Of a stretch of 64,000 bases of DNA, positions 19,017 through 27,653 are shown piece after piece; positions within the stretch are counted from its first letter, which is position 1, and every line of letters starts with the position of its first letter. The stretch lies in contig CP076357.1 in NCBI GenBank assembly GCA_018798825.1, positions 310,001 through 374,000 on the forward strand, in the 5' to 3' direction. A model generated the notes under the pieces. That model was not told where the DNA came from, made no database searches, and was given only the letters and a program-made list of their open reading frames with translations. A program made the translations under genes and the position numbers. The DNA comes from Ochrobactrum sp. BTU1. Lineage in GTDB: Bacteria > Pseudomonadota > Alphaproteobacteria > Rhizobiales > Rhizobiaceae.

Positions 19017-19964
19017 ATGGAGCTGGCTTGGCTCGAAGACTTCCTGGAAATTGTGGCAACGCGAAACTTTTCCACTGCGGCTGCCTCGCGCAACATCTCG
19101 CAACCGGCGTTTAGTCGTCGTATCAGGTCGCTTGAAGCTTGGGTTGGTGCAGAATTGCTCGATCGAAGCACATATCCAGTCCATCTAACAACTGTTGGCA
19201 ACATGTTTGTACCGCGGTGTCAGGAACTGGTCCGCGACATGTATAGGTTACGAACCGACTGTCGGAACGTAGCTGGCGCAAGTTCGCAGCTGCTCACATT
19301 TGCGGCCTTTCATACGTTGGCGATCTATTTCTTTCCTGATTGGATTGTGCGAGCTCAACCAGTTGATCAACCCATACGCAGCAGTATGCATACTGCTGAT
19401 TTTCTGGAATGCATTGAGCATTTATCGTCGGGAAAATGCAATTTTGCTATTATTTATGACCATCCCGATGGCCCTCCAGTGCTTGAGGCCGGTCCGTTTG
19501 AATCATTGCAGATCGGGAAGGACCGCCTGATTTTGGTTTCCGGCACCGACGCTGACGGCAGGCCATTGTATGATGTCGATGTGCCGGAAGGTGCACGTAT
19601 TCCTTATCTTTCCTATTCGTGGAACGATGGCTACCTGGGCAAACTTATATCGCTCATACAGTCACGCCGGCGACAACCGCTTAATTTGAATACGGTATAT
19701 CAGTCATCGCTGGCTGTTAGTCTCAAACAAATGGCAATCGCAGGTCACGGGATAGCTTGGCTGCCGCAGATCAGCGCACAAAAAGCGATCAGCAGAAAGG
19801 AACTCGTTCAAATAGGCGGTCAACACATGTCGCTGGAGATGGAAATCAGAATCTTTCGCCGTGCAGGCACGCGAAATGGGGACGCGGAGGCCTTTTGGAA
19901 TCATTTGTCAGAAATTAGTAAGGGTTTGCGTGGACCGGTCAGCCCTTCTATCGGGTTACGCTGA
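19017..19964 (+). CDS. LysR-family transcriptional regulator of the split peptide importer
   Basis: A 315-residue LysR regulator with the N-terminal winged helix-turn-helix (FLEIVATRNFSTAAASRNIS, then QPAFSRRIRSLEAWVGAELL) and a periplasmic-binding-protein-like effector domain. I chose the ATG at 19017, preceded by GAGGTTCAG; an in-frame ATG eight codons earlier lacks such a site. It stands between the binding-protein operon (divergent) and the ATPase genes (downstream, same strand). Matching palindromes lie before it and before the ATPases, so it probably controls the whole importer and its peptidases in response to a ligand-derived inducer. Confidence 0.9.
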   Translation: MELAWLEDFLEIVATRNFSTAAASRNISQPAFSRRIRSLEAWVGAELLDRSTYPVHLTTVGNMFVPRCQELVRDMYRLRTDCRNVAGASSQLLTFAAFHTLAIYFFPDWIVRAQPVDQPIRSSMHTADFLECIEHLSSGKCNFAIIYDHPDGPPVLEAGPFESLQIGKDRLILVSGTDADGRPLYDVDVPEGARIPYLSYSWNDGYLGKLISLIQSRRRQPLNLNTVYQSSLAVSLKQMAIAGHGIAWLPQISAQKAISRKELVQIGGQHMSLEMEIRIFRRAGTRNGDAEAFWNHLSEISKGLRGPVSPSIGLR

Positions 19965-19993
19965 TAAAAGGTCATGCGTAAACAGACGGGGTA

Positions 19994-20008
19994 ATGCAAA
20001 CTTTGCAT
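19994..20008. promoter_or_regulatory. Candidate LysR operator, copy B
   Basis: ATGCAAACTTTGCAT is a perfect 7+1+7 palindrome 30 bases after the lysR stop and upstream of the ATPase genes. It shares ATGCAAA-N4-GCAT and its exact length with copy A, which suggests that the ATPase genes have their own LysR-controlled promoter. Confidence 0.6.
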
Positions 20009-20042
20009 AAGGATCAACCTAACCGCCTCTGGGGAAGGAATA

Positions 20043-20201
20043 GTGGCGCTAAATCGTCAAGAAGTCATCGTTTCAACTGCTCGTATTGACGAGGGTGCGG
20101 GTATCGCCATGTTGACAGAAGATGCACAGTGCGCGTTAGATATCGACAAGTGCGAGCAAATCGCCAGGGGAAACCGTTTTGACACAAGCATCAAAAAGTA
20201 A
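20043..20201 (+). CDS. Possible 52-residue small protein or leader overlapping the ATPase gene
   Basis: A GTG at 20043, preceded by the strong site GGAAGGAATA, opens a 52-codon frame containing RQEVIVSTARIDEGAGIAML and ending at TAA 20199-20201, 20 bases inside the ATPase gene. I do not recognise the protein. The ATPase gene begins with a TTG, so translation of this small frame could feed ribosomes onto it by coupling. It could also be a gene remnant. The evidence is the ribosome-binding site and position only. Confidence 0.4.
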   Translation: MALNRQEVIVSTARIDEGAGIAMLTEDAQCALDIDKCEQIARGNRFDTSIKK

Positions 20202-21105
20202 CCTGACCCTTCCAGATAATGTCATTTTGTCGGTTGAAAACTTGGAAGTGTGTTTTGCGCCGAATGCCGCAAATCCCGTCCGAGCGGTCAAGGGTGTATC
20301 ATTGCAGATCGGGCTGGGCGAGACAGTTGCGCTCGTCGGTGAATCCGGTTCAGGAAAATCGGTGACGGCGATGACGATCATGCGGCTGACTGAATTCGAT
20401 GGAGCCAAGATAACAGGCGGCCGCCTATTAATGCGGTTAAAGGATCAGTCGGTTGTCGACCTAGCGAAGCTTTCAAATAAAAAAATCGAAGAGCTACGCG
20501 GTTCTGAATTTTCTATAGTTTTTCAAGATCCTATGTCCAGTCTCAATCCGGTTTTTACCGTAGCAGACCAGATTTCAGAAGCAGTCATTAAGCACCAAAA
20601 CAAAACTGCTCGGCAAGCAAGGGAAATAGCGCTCAATGTCTTGAAACTGGTACGCGTCCCCGACGCGGAGCGACGGCTTGAACAGTATCCGCACCAGCTT
20701 TCAGGAGGTATGCGCCAGCGTGTCATGATTGCGATGGCACTGGCCTGCAAGCCATCACTGATGATCCTTGATGAACCTACGACGGCACTTGATGTGACGA
20801 TTCAGGCTCAAATCCTCGATTTGGTACGTGCGCTCCAGGGTGAGATTGGCATGGCCGTGTTGTTCATTACCCATGATATGGGGGTCGTTGCGGAGATTGC
20901 GGATCGCGTTTGTGTGATGCTTCGGGGAGAAATCGTTGAGACCGGGCCTGTCAGCGATATTTTCAACAGCCCGCAGCATTTCTACACCAAGGCACTGATC
21001 TCCGCTGTCCCCCGACTTGGGAGTATGGCGGATAAAGACGGGCCAGAAAAATTCCCACTTCTTGTTTACGAGGATGACTCGATCACAGCCGGAGGACATT
21101 TATGA
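20179..21105 (+). CDS. ABC transporter ATPase, DppD type (second importer)
   Basis: A 308-residue ATPase with Walker A GESGSGKSV, signature LSGGMRQRVM, Walker B LMILDEPTTALD and the switch histidine in FITHDMGVV. The C-terminal oligopeptide-transporter extension (PQHFYTKALISAVPRL) is present. The start appears to be TTG at 20179 with AGGGGA upstream; the first in-frame ATG lies far inside the ABC domain. It ends in a 4-base overlap with the next ATPase gene. The two ATPases complete the importer whose other parts are divergently encoded at 14.9-18.9 kb. Confidence 0.92.
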   Translation: MTQASKSNLTLPDNVILSVENLEVCFAPNAANPVRAVKGVSLQIGLGETVALVGESGSGKSVTAMTIMRLTEFDGAKITGGRLLMRLKDQSVVDLAKLSNKKIEELRGSEFSIVFQDPMSSLNPVFTVADQISEAVIKHQNKTARQAREIALNVLKLVRVPDAERRLEQYPHQLSGGMRQRVMIAMALACKPSLMILDEPTTALDVTIQAQILDLVRALQGEIGMAVLFITHDMGVVAEIADRVCVMLRGEIVETGPVSDIFNSPQHFYTKALISAVPRLGSMADKDGPEKFPLLVYEDDSITAGGHL

Positions 21106-22052
21106 GCACTATGGCGCATTCCAATCCCGAAAGTACCCCGCTTATTGAAGTTCGTGATCTTGTTACGCGCTTTGACCTAAGGGGCGGAATGCTCGGACGT
21201 GTCACAGGCCGGGTTCACGCGGTAGAGAATGCCTCGTTTGATATTTTCGCGGGAGAAACCCTTGCCTTGGTCGGGGAATCCGGTTGTGGGAAGTCAACTG
21301 TTGCGCGCAGCATCATGCAACTGGATAAGCCAAAGTCTGGATCGATCCGCTACGCCGGTAACGAGCTAGTTGGAGCGCCGAGGAATGTTTTATCGCGTTT
21401 TCGCCGCGAGGCGCAGATGGTGTTTCAAGACCCTTTTTCCTCGCTTAATCCACGGATGACCATTGGTCAGGCCTTAATGGATCCTATGCGAGTTCATCGC
21501 GCGGGACATACTGCAGAACTGCGAAAACGAGCAGCCGATTTATTGCAAAAAGTCCATCTCCCGCCTGAGTATCTCGAACGCTATCCACACGCGTTTTCTG
21601 GTGGACAACGCCAACGCATCTGCATCGCTCGGGCTCTGGCACTCAATCCAAGGCTAATCATAGCTGACGAGGCAGTCGCTTCGCTTGATGTTACTGTGCA
21701 GGCTCAAGTCATCAATCTGCTCATGGACCTTCAACGAGAGATGGGAATTGCGATCCTGTTCATAAGTCACGATATGGCGGTAGTCGAACGTATTGCCCAT
21801 CGAGTGGCAGTCATGTACTTGGGCGAAATTGTCGAGATTGGAGATCGACGATCTGTCTTCAATAATCCGCAACACCCCTACACACGTAAGCTTCTCTCCA
21901 CCGTCCCGGTCGCGGATCCAGCTCAACGCCCGTTGGGAAGAGAATTGATGTCTGATGAAATCCCAAGTGCTGTTCGACCTCCCGACTTCGTGCCTATCCA
22001 CTTGCCGATGACCCAGGTTGGTGCATCTCACTACGTCCGCGAAGCCGTGTAG
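21102..22052 (+). CDS. ABC transporter ATPase, DppF type (second importer)
   Basis: A 316-residue ATPase partner of the preceding gene, overlapping it by ATGA. Walker A is GESGCGKST, the signature FSGGQRQRIC, Walker B LIIADEAVASLD (Ala for the usual Pro after DE) and the switch FISHDMAVV. The C-terminal region has PQHPYTRKLLSTVPVADP, typical of oligopeptide ATPases. The transcript probably ends shortly after; a weak 5-bp hairpin, CCCCA/TGGGG near 22125-22138, lacks a T-run. Confidence 0.92.
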   Translation: MSTMAHSNPESTPLIEVRDLVTRFDLRGGMLGRVTGRVHAVENASFDIFAGETLALVGESGCGKSTVARSIMQLDKPKSGSIRYAGNELVGAPRNVLSRFRREAQMVFQDPFSSLNPRMTIGQALMDPMRVHRAGHTAELRKRAADLLQKVHLPPEYLERYPHAFSGGQRQRICIARALALNPRLIIADEAVASLDVTVQAQVINLLMDLQREMGIAILFISHDMAVVERIAHRVAVMYLGEIVEIGDRRSVFNNPQHPYTRKLLSTVPVADPAQRPLGRELMSDEIPSAVRPPDFVPIHLPMTQVGASHYVREAV

Positions 22053-22194
22053 GTTCCGGAAGGATAGAACTAAAAGCAGTTGGCCTAAGCTATTGGCAAA
22101 ACGCATTTAATCGAATAGCGGCAACCCCATTGTTGGGGCATCTGAAAGAGGAATGATCCTGTTTCCAGGAATGATTTGAGGAAACATCTATTTT

Positions 22195-22344
22195 CTACCT
22201 ATGCCGATAACATTCGTGTTTGCCTGTGACCATTTCTATTCTCCAGGCCAGGCACACGGTATAATCGGTGTGTTCAGGCAAGTCATTAAGCTGATCCTTG
22301 GTCAATGAAGTAACAGCATGCACTGTTCCATACACCTCGCGCAT
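22195..22344 (-). other. Possible minus-strand gene fragment abutting the broken RND gene
   Basis: A minus-strand frame reads [20 protein letters not shown] and continues to TAG at 22195. It resembles real protein sequence more than a shadow and stops being useful exactly where RND homology begins on the other strand. I cannot name it. It may be the tail of a gene fused at a rearrangement junction near 22345, or a 49-residue small protein. Confidence 0.25.
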
Positions 22345-22353
22345 GAAGTCCAA

Positions 22354-23940
22354 ATGGAACGCACCCGCGCGGGTTACGGCCGTGTTGTTGGGTTGATGGT
22401 AAAATACTGGATCGTTCCTCTTATGGGCATCGCAGCCTGCTTTGTGGGTGCCTATTTTGTCTTCGTCAATCTCCCGGCGACTTTCCTCCCAGACGAGGAC
22501 CAAGGCGCGTTGTTCGTTGATATCCAGCTCCCCAGCGGTGCATCGCTCGAGCGCACAAGTCAAATCGTCGAAAATGTGCGAACTCTACTCAGCAAAACTG
22601 ATGGTGTAGAGGATGTCATCACCGTCGCAGGGTTCAGCATTCTGCAATCAACAAGTACTCCGAACGGTGCAATGGCGGTGGCTGCGTTGGCGCCGTGGGA
22701 AGAACGCGAGAGTGAAAAGTTACGTCTCAACAACATTATTGCGTCGCTCCGTGCGCAATTCATCGGGGTGCCGGGAGCTGTCATCTCAGTGTTCGCTCCA
22801 CCAGCAATCTCTGGGATCGGGTCTGTCGGCGGTCTCGACTTTCGACTACAGGCTTTGCAAGGACAAGGGCCCGAGGAAATAGCGCAAGTGACAACATCCA
22901 TGTTGAGTTATTTCAACCGTCAGAATGAGATCGGTGGGGCAGCTACAACCTTCAATGCGAATGTACCACAAATCTATGTGGATGTAGACCGCGCGCGCGC
23001 CGAAGCACTCGGCCTCAGCGTATCGGATGTCTATGCAACCATTGGTGCAAATTTTGGGTCGCGCTACGTTAACGACTTCACGTTGAACGGTCGCGTTTTT
23101 CAAGTCAATTTGCAAGCAGACGCGGATTTTCGGGCACATTCTGAAGATATACTGAAGCTGCACGTCAGAAGTCGTGCTGGAGGCTTGGTTCCATTGCGGA
23201 GCGTTGTAAGTCTGACAACTGTCTTGGCGCCTTTCGTTATTACACGGTATAATCTCTCTGTCTCGGCACAGGTGAATGCTGTGCCCGCCTCGAATGCAAG
23301 CAGTGGCGAGGCGATGAACGCAATGGAACGAGTTGTTGCAGAAAAACTACCCGATGGTTTCGGATACGAATGGTCAGGTCTGTCATTCCAAGAAAATCGT
23401 AGCAGCGGCCAAGAGGCTATGATAGTCGGATTGGCATTTCTCTTTGCATACCTATTTTTGGTAGCACAATATGAAAGTTGGGCTCTGCCGCTCGTGGTAA
23501 TTCTCTCACTTGGTGCTGCGCTGTTGGGAGCTGTGGCTGCGTTGCTCTTTTTTGGGTTGCAAAATAGCCTCTATGTCCAGATTGCCCTCGTCTTGCTGAT
23601 TGGCCTCGCCGCAAAGAATGCAATTCTGATTGTCGAGTTCGCTAAAGAAAAAAGAGAGGGTGGCCTTAGCGCGAGTGATGCTGCTCGTGTCGGCGCCGAG
23701 CAGCGTTTTCGCGCCGTGATGATGACTGCAGTTTCGTTTATTCTCGGTATTCTTCCTCTCATCCTTTCGTCTGGGGCGGGGGCTGGGGCTAGGCAAGCGG
23801 TTGGCGTTACGATTTTTGGCGGGATGGTTGCAGCAACAACGATTGGACTGCTGCTTACACCTGGGATTTACTTCACTATCCAGCGGCTGACAGAGCGTTT
23901 GAACAAGGGACAGCGGAGCATCCGATCTCCGCAAGAGTAG
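22354..23940 (+). pseudogene. C-terminal half of an RND multidrug efflux pump (AcrB/MexB-like), N-terminally truncated
   Basis: About 528 residues align with the second half of an AcrB-type pump, whose full length is about 1040. It begins shortly before transmembrane segment 7 ([20 protein letters not shown]), continues through the second periplasmic part ([20 protein letters not shown]), and contains the segment [20 protein letters not shown] and the normal C-terminal membrane helices. The first half, including the porter subdomains and the proton-relay aspartates of segment 4, is absent, and no membrane-fusion or outer-membrane gene is nearby. The remainder cannot work as a pump. The truncation point near 22345 adjoins unrelated sequence. 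Confidence 0.85.
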
Positions 23941-24347
23941 CAAAATAAACACTTCGTAACGCATCGGTGGCAGATGTTGGTTGGTTCGGGGCGGAGTGCC
24001 ATTTACCTCTGCCCTACAAGCAGTAAGTGCTGAATCTTGAAGTGATAACTAAGGTCTAAGGCCGGATTGTTCGTCTCACTGGCAGTAACGCTAAGTTTCT
24101 ACCCAGTCATCGATCTGAACTAAGAGGTTTCATGAAACCGAAATTAACTCAACAACGGAACTATCGCGATTGGGTGCAACTTGACCGGAAATCGCTGATG
24201 TTTGACTGTTAGACATCATGAACCGGTGTTGATATTAGAAACCGCTACAATTTAGCTGGCAAATTCAATTTTGAAACGGCTGCGTGTAAGCAAGAAGAAC
24301 CACAGAAAGGTCTTCTTCCTTACATTGTATCCACTTGGCGCAGATGC
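23941..24347. other. Intergenic region after the RND remnant
   Basis: No clear gene in about 400 bases. One short plus-strand frame, 24132-24212 (26 codons, starting MKPKLTQQRNYRDW), has AGAGG six bases before its ATG but no recognisable features. Otherwise I see nothing. Confidence 0.3.
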
Positions 24348-24497
24348 TCATTTCTGAGTTGAAGCGGGGCTCTGAATGCTGGCGGTCGTTAGGGGCTTTT
24401 CAATTTTTGTCGATTGGGCACTATGGCTCGGGCAATCGGCCATCGCGAAACTAACTGACAAAGCGAGAGCAGTTAGGGTCAAAAATGTGACTTTCAT
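24348..24497 (-). CDS. Small secreted protein (49 residues, signal peptide)
   Basis: An ATG at 24497, preceded by GAGGAGAAGGAT, opens a 49-residue frame starting MKVTFLTLTALALSVSFAMA and continuing DCPSHSAQSTKIEKPL to a TGA at 24348. The first 20 residues are a clean Sec signal peptide with an AMA-DC cleavage site. The mature part is short, rich in Ser and Thr, with one Cys. A minus-strand gene with strong ribosome-binding site and signal peptide is unlikely by chance. The function is unknown; it may be periplasmic. It lies downstream of the siderophore operon on the same strand. Confidence 0.65.
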   Translation of the reverse strand: MKVTFLTLTALALSVSFAMADCPSHSAQSTKIEKPLTTASIQSPASTQK

Positions 24498-24619
24498 ATC
24501 CTTCTCCTCGGTTCAGTGCAGCAAAACATCACGAGAACAAAGTAACAGGTTTTCCAGCTTTTGTCTGTTCACGCCTATTTTGCATTGTTTATTGCGGGCA
24601 GATGGGCCTATGGGTTTGG

Positions 24620-25384
24620 TCAGGATCGGAGATAATGAATATGCGGCCTTGAGGAATATGGTGAGGCCTCCACTCGTGCATCGACGCAAAATACCTCCTT
24701 CAACAACTGCTCAGTGATGACTTCGTCCGGCGTGCCGGAAGTCACGATTTGGCCGGACTGCAGCACGATGATTTCATCACAGAACATGGCGGCATGATTG
24801 AGGTCATGTAAGGCTATTATGCTGGTGATGGACAGGTTCGAAATAAGTTGAAGCAGCGCCATCTGATGTTGGATGTCGAGATGATTTGTCGGTTCGTCCA
24901 ATATGAGTTCACGTGGCATTTGTGCGAGAGCCCGTGCAATATGTACGCGCTGCTTTTCTCCCCCCGACAGATTTTGCCAATAGCTATCGCGCTTAGTGGT
25001 GATGCCAGTGCGTTCGAGAGCATCTTCTACAGCCTTCTGGTCCTCTTCAGACCAGGCTGCGAACATCGCTCTGTGGGGAAAACGTCCCAGCTTTACGACG
25101 TCAATTACTTTCAAATTAGCATTCGTAGACGCGTGTTGTTCAACAAACGCCACTCTTTGAGCCATGACTCGGCGAGAAACCGTAGCTACATCGACGTCAT
25201 CAAATGTAATGCGTCCACTTTTTGGGAGCTTAAGCCCGGCGATCAGTCGGAGTAGAGAGGTCTTTCCAGAGCCATTTGGTCCTAGAAGACCAACCATTTT
25301 GCCTGGTTTGGCCTCAAATGAGACATTGTCGAGCACCGTCTTGTTGGCAATAGTCCAAACGATGTTTTCAGCCTTGATAGTCAT
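24620..25384 (-). CDS. Iron/siderophore ABC transporter ATPase (FecE/FepC type)
   Basis: A 254-residue ATPase with Walker A GPNGSGKTS, signature LSGGEKQRVHIARALAQ, Walker B RELILDEPTNHLD and switch IIALHDLNHA, the pattern typical of FecE/BtuD-type importers. The ATG at 25384 overlaps the permease stop by four bases and gives the normal opening MTIKAENIVW; the longer frame adds 50 residues read from the permease gene. It powers uptake of a ferric siderophore, heme or cobalamin-like ligand with the two genes upstream. Confidence 0.93.
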   Translation of the reverse strand: MTIKAENIVWTIANKTVLDNVSFEAKPGKMVGLLGPNGSGKTSLLRLIAGLKLPKSGRITFDDVDVATVSRRVMAQRVAFVEQHASTNANLKVIDVVKLGRFPHRAMFAAWSEEDQKAVEDALERTGITTKRDSYWQNLSGGEKQRVHIARALAQMPRELILDEPTNHLDIQHQMALLQLISNLSITSIIALHDLNHAAMFCDEIIVLQSGQIVTSGTPDEVITEQLLKEVFCVDARVEASPYSSRPHIHYLRS

Positions 25385-26421
25385 GATGCACGTTGAAAAC
25401 GATAGAGAATGACGGAGAAAAACGGTACGCCGACAAGTGCGGTTACTACCCCGATTGGAAGCACTTGCTGCGGGACGAGCGCCCTGGAGGCGATATCGGC
25501 AAGGACCATGAAAATTGCACCACCCACCGCACATGCGGGCAACAGTTTCACATGCACAGGACCGACTAAAAAGCGTGCCGCGTGCGGGACAACAAGGCCA
25601 ACGAAACCGATTGAGCCGACCATACTGACGATGGTTGCAGTCATTACAGCCGTGAGAGCGAAGAGGATAATTCGTGCCTGTCCAACGTTGACTCCCAGCG
25701 AGGATGCCGCTTCGTCACCAAATGCGAAAGCGTCTAACACACGGGCGTAAAACAAGGAGATGATGAGCCCCAATCCGATAACGACCGATACCAGAATGAA
25801 TTCTGGCCACCTAACAGCGCCGAAGCTGCCAAGTAGCCAAAACATTACATCCCGAGCCTGCTGGGCGTTGCCAGATGTGGTGACAATGTAGGACGTAGCA
25901 GCGTTGAACAGTTGAGATGCCGCGACGCCTGCCAGAATTGTGCGATCAGCTCCACCACGCGTTCCATTGGAAAGCATAGCAACAAACAAAAATGCAGAAA
26001 AGGCTCCAGCGAACGCGCCAGCAGAAAGCGAAATTGCACCTGAACCGATACCAAGAATGACGACGGTGACAGCTCCAGTCGATGCACCGGCTGAAATCCC
26101 TAGGACGTAAGGCTCGGCTAGCGGATTACGCAGAAGAGATTGCATTATTGCGCCAGAAAGAGCGAGGCCCGCACCACTGAATGCTGCAACAAGGGCCCGG
26201 CTGAGCCGGTAGTCCCAGATGACAGTTTCATGGATCCGATTAAGTTCGATTGCGCTCCAACCCAAACGGTTGGTCAATGCAGCAAACGTCGTCGACAGGG
26301 GAATTGGCAAGTCACCGATCCCCACACTAACTGCTACTACAAGGACGATCACGATGGCCGAAATCAACAAGAATCCGCCAAAGCCAAGCCACTGCGCGTA
26401 TGGGTAGCGTGAAGCTTTCAC
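25381..26421 (-). CDS. Iron/siderophore ABC transporter permease (FecCD family)
   Basis: A 346-residue polytopic membrane protein of the FecCD/BtuC family, expected to form a homodimer with about ten helices per subunit. Diagnostic stretches include SRALVAAFSGAGLALSGAIM, QSLLRNPLAEPYVLGISAGA and SIGFVGLVVPHAARFLVGP. It overlaps both neighbours by four bases (ATGA), so binding protein, permease and ATPase form one tightly coupled operon. Confidence 0.94.
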   Translation of the reverse strand: MKASRYPYAQWLGFGGFLLISAIVIVLVVAVSVGIGDLPIPLSTTFAALTNRLGWSAIELNRIHETVIWDYRLSRALVAAFSGAGLALSGAIMQSLLRNPLAEPYVLGISAGASTGAVTVVILGIGSGAISLSAGAFAGAFSAFLFVAMLSNGTRGGADRTILAGVAASQLFNAATSYIVTTSGNAQQARDVMFWLLGSFGAVRWPEFILVSVVIGLGLIISLFYARVLDAFAFGDEAASSLGVNVGQARIILFALTAVMTATIVSMVGSIGFVGLVVPHAARFLVGPVHVKLLPACAVGGAIFMVLADIASRALVPQQVLPIGVVTALVGVPFFSVILYRFQRAS

Positions 26422-27443
26422 TTTAGGATACCAAGCGCTCTTAGTTGCTCGGCGATCTGTTCAGCACCATAAATTGTCCGAATTGTCGGGTTCATGGCCT
26501 GTCCATCCATGATAGCAATGGCTTTGTTCTTAACAGCTGGCATTTCCTTAACCGCAGGGTCGTTGTTCAAGAAAAGGATCTTAGCCTCCGGCTTGTCGAG
26601 CTCCCATCGGTTCCGGTCAAGATCAGCAACCACGATTACGTCTGGATTGGCTGCAATGATGCTTTCCCATCCAAGCGTGGGCCATTCTGCTGCCGCCTTG
26701 ATCGCATTCTCACCACCGAGCAGATCGGCAATATAACTTGAGGCGCCTTTACCGCCGCCAACATAGGCGTCCGCTGAAGGCGATTGGCTCGAGAACCAGA
26801 AGACATAGGTGAGTTTCTTTCCACCCACAGCAACGCTTGATCGCAGCGCTGTCTCGCGGGCTTTGAGGTCAGCGATCAAAGCCTGGCCGCGATCAGACAC
26901 GTCAAAAATCTGCGATAATTCGTCAATTTCTTTATAAAGAAGATCCGGATTCCATAATGTGTCGCGGCTGCCGTACTCGTCCTTTACTTGTTGGGTTGAC
27001 AAACACGTGCTCGGCGACAGATAGGTTGGGACGTCGACCTTGTCGAAGTCTGCACGCTTCGCAACCTTGCTGCTCGCACCGATCAGGCTCGGCAAGGAAG
27101 CTGCTACGAAGTCCGGATTTACTGCGAGAATGGATTCAAAAGTTGGAAATTCGACAGTTAAGAGCTTAACTTTTGAATTTGCGGCTTCAAGCTCTGGCAA
27201 AACTTTACTGGGCCAGAACGCCGTCGCTGCCATCCTGTCTTCAAGTCCAAGGAGCAAAAGGATCTCTGCGCTGTTTTGGCCAAGGCCCACGGCACGTTGC
27301 GGCGCCTTATCAAAAGTTATTGTCGCGCCGCAGTTCTCAAGGGTGAGTGGATACTGCGTAGGAGAAGCGCTCGCAGTTGTTGTCTGGAGAGCCAGAAGCC
27401 CGGTGAGAGCTGTTCCGATGAGAATAGACTTTATTGCGTGCAC
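26418..27443 (-). CDS. Periplasmic iron/siderophore-binding protein (FecB/TroA-like)
   Basis: A 341-residue class III periplasmic binding protein with a Sec signal peptide (ILIGTALTGLLALQTTTASA). The start of the first lobe reads APQRAVGLGQNSAEILLLLG, and the second lobe holds WPTLGWESIIAANPDVIVVA, both typical of siderophore-binding proteins. Two cysteines, in LENCG and PSTCLS, are unusual and could form a disulfide. It is the promoter-proximal gene of the operon; the 210-base gap upstream should contain the promoter, but I could not find a convincing Fur, Irr or RirA site. Confidence 0.9.
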   Translation of the reverse strand: MHAIKSILIGTALTGLLALQTTTASASPTQYPLTLENCGATITFDKAPQRAVGLGQNSAEILLLLGLEDRMAATAFWPSKVLPELEAANSKVKLLTVEFPTFESILAVNPDFVAASLPSLIGASSKVAKRADFDKVDVPTYLSPSTCLSTQQVKDEYGSRDTLWNPDLLYKEIDELSQIFDVSDRGQALIADLKARETALRSSVAVGGKKLTYVFWFSSQSPSADAYVGGGKGASSYIADLLGGENAIKAAAEWPTLGWESIIAANPDVIVVADLDRNRWELDKPEAKILFLNNDPAVKEMPAVKNKAIAIMDGQAMNPTIRTIYGAEQIAEQLRALGILK

Positions 27444-27653
27444 GGGTGGTGTCCTGAGTTTGAAGCCGGTATGCCGGGCCTGTACCTATTTCGCTTCCCT
27501 ATAAAACGGTTGCAGGGGGGTAAACAAGACCTGTTAACTCATATTTCGTTGCAACAATCAGTATGGTTATAGAGAAATTAGCCAAAGACGTTTCATCGTC
27601 CAGACTCATAACCTTCTCGCACGTCTTCCTGCGACGGATATCAACAGACAGTG

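Noticed and set aside
27444..27653. A possible cobalamin riboswitch or iron operator before the siderophore-type operon
   Set aside because: There are GGGAAG, ACCCCCCTGCAAC and ACAGGCCCGG pieces on the coding strand, but not in the order of a B12 riboswitch, and no Fur, Irr or RirA consensus was recognisable.
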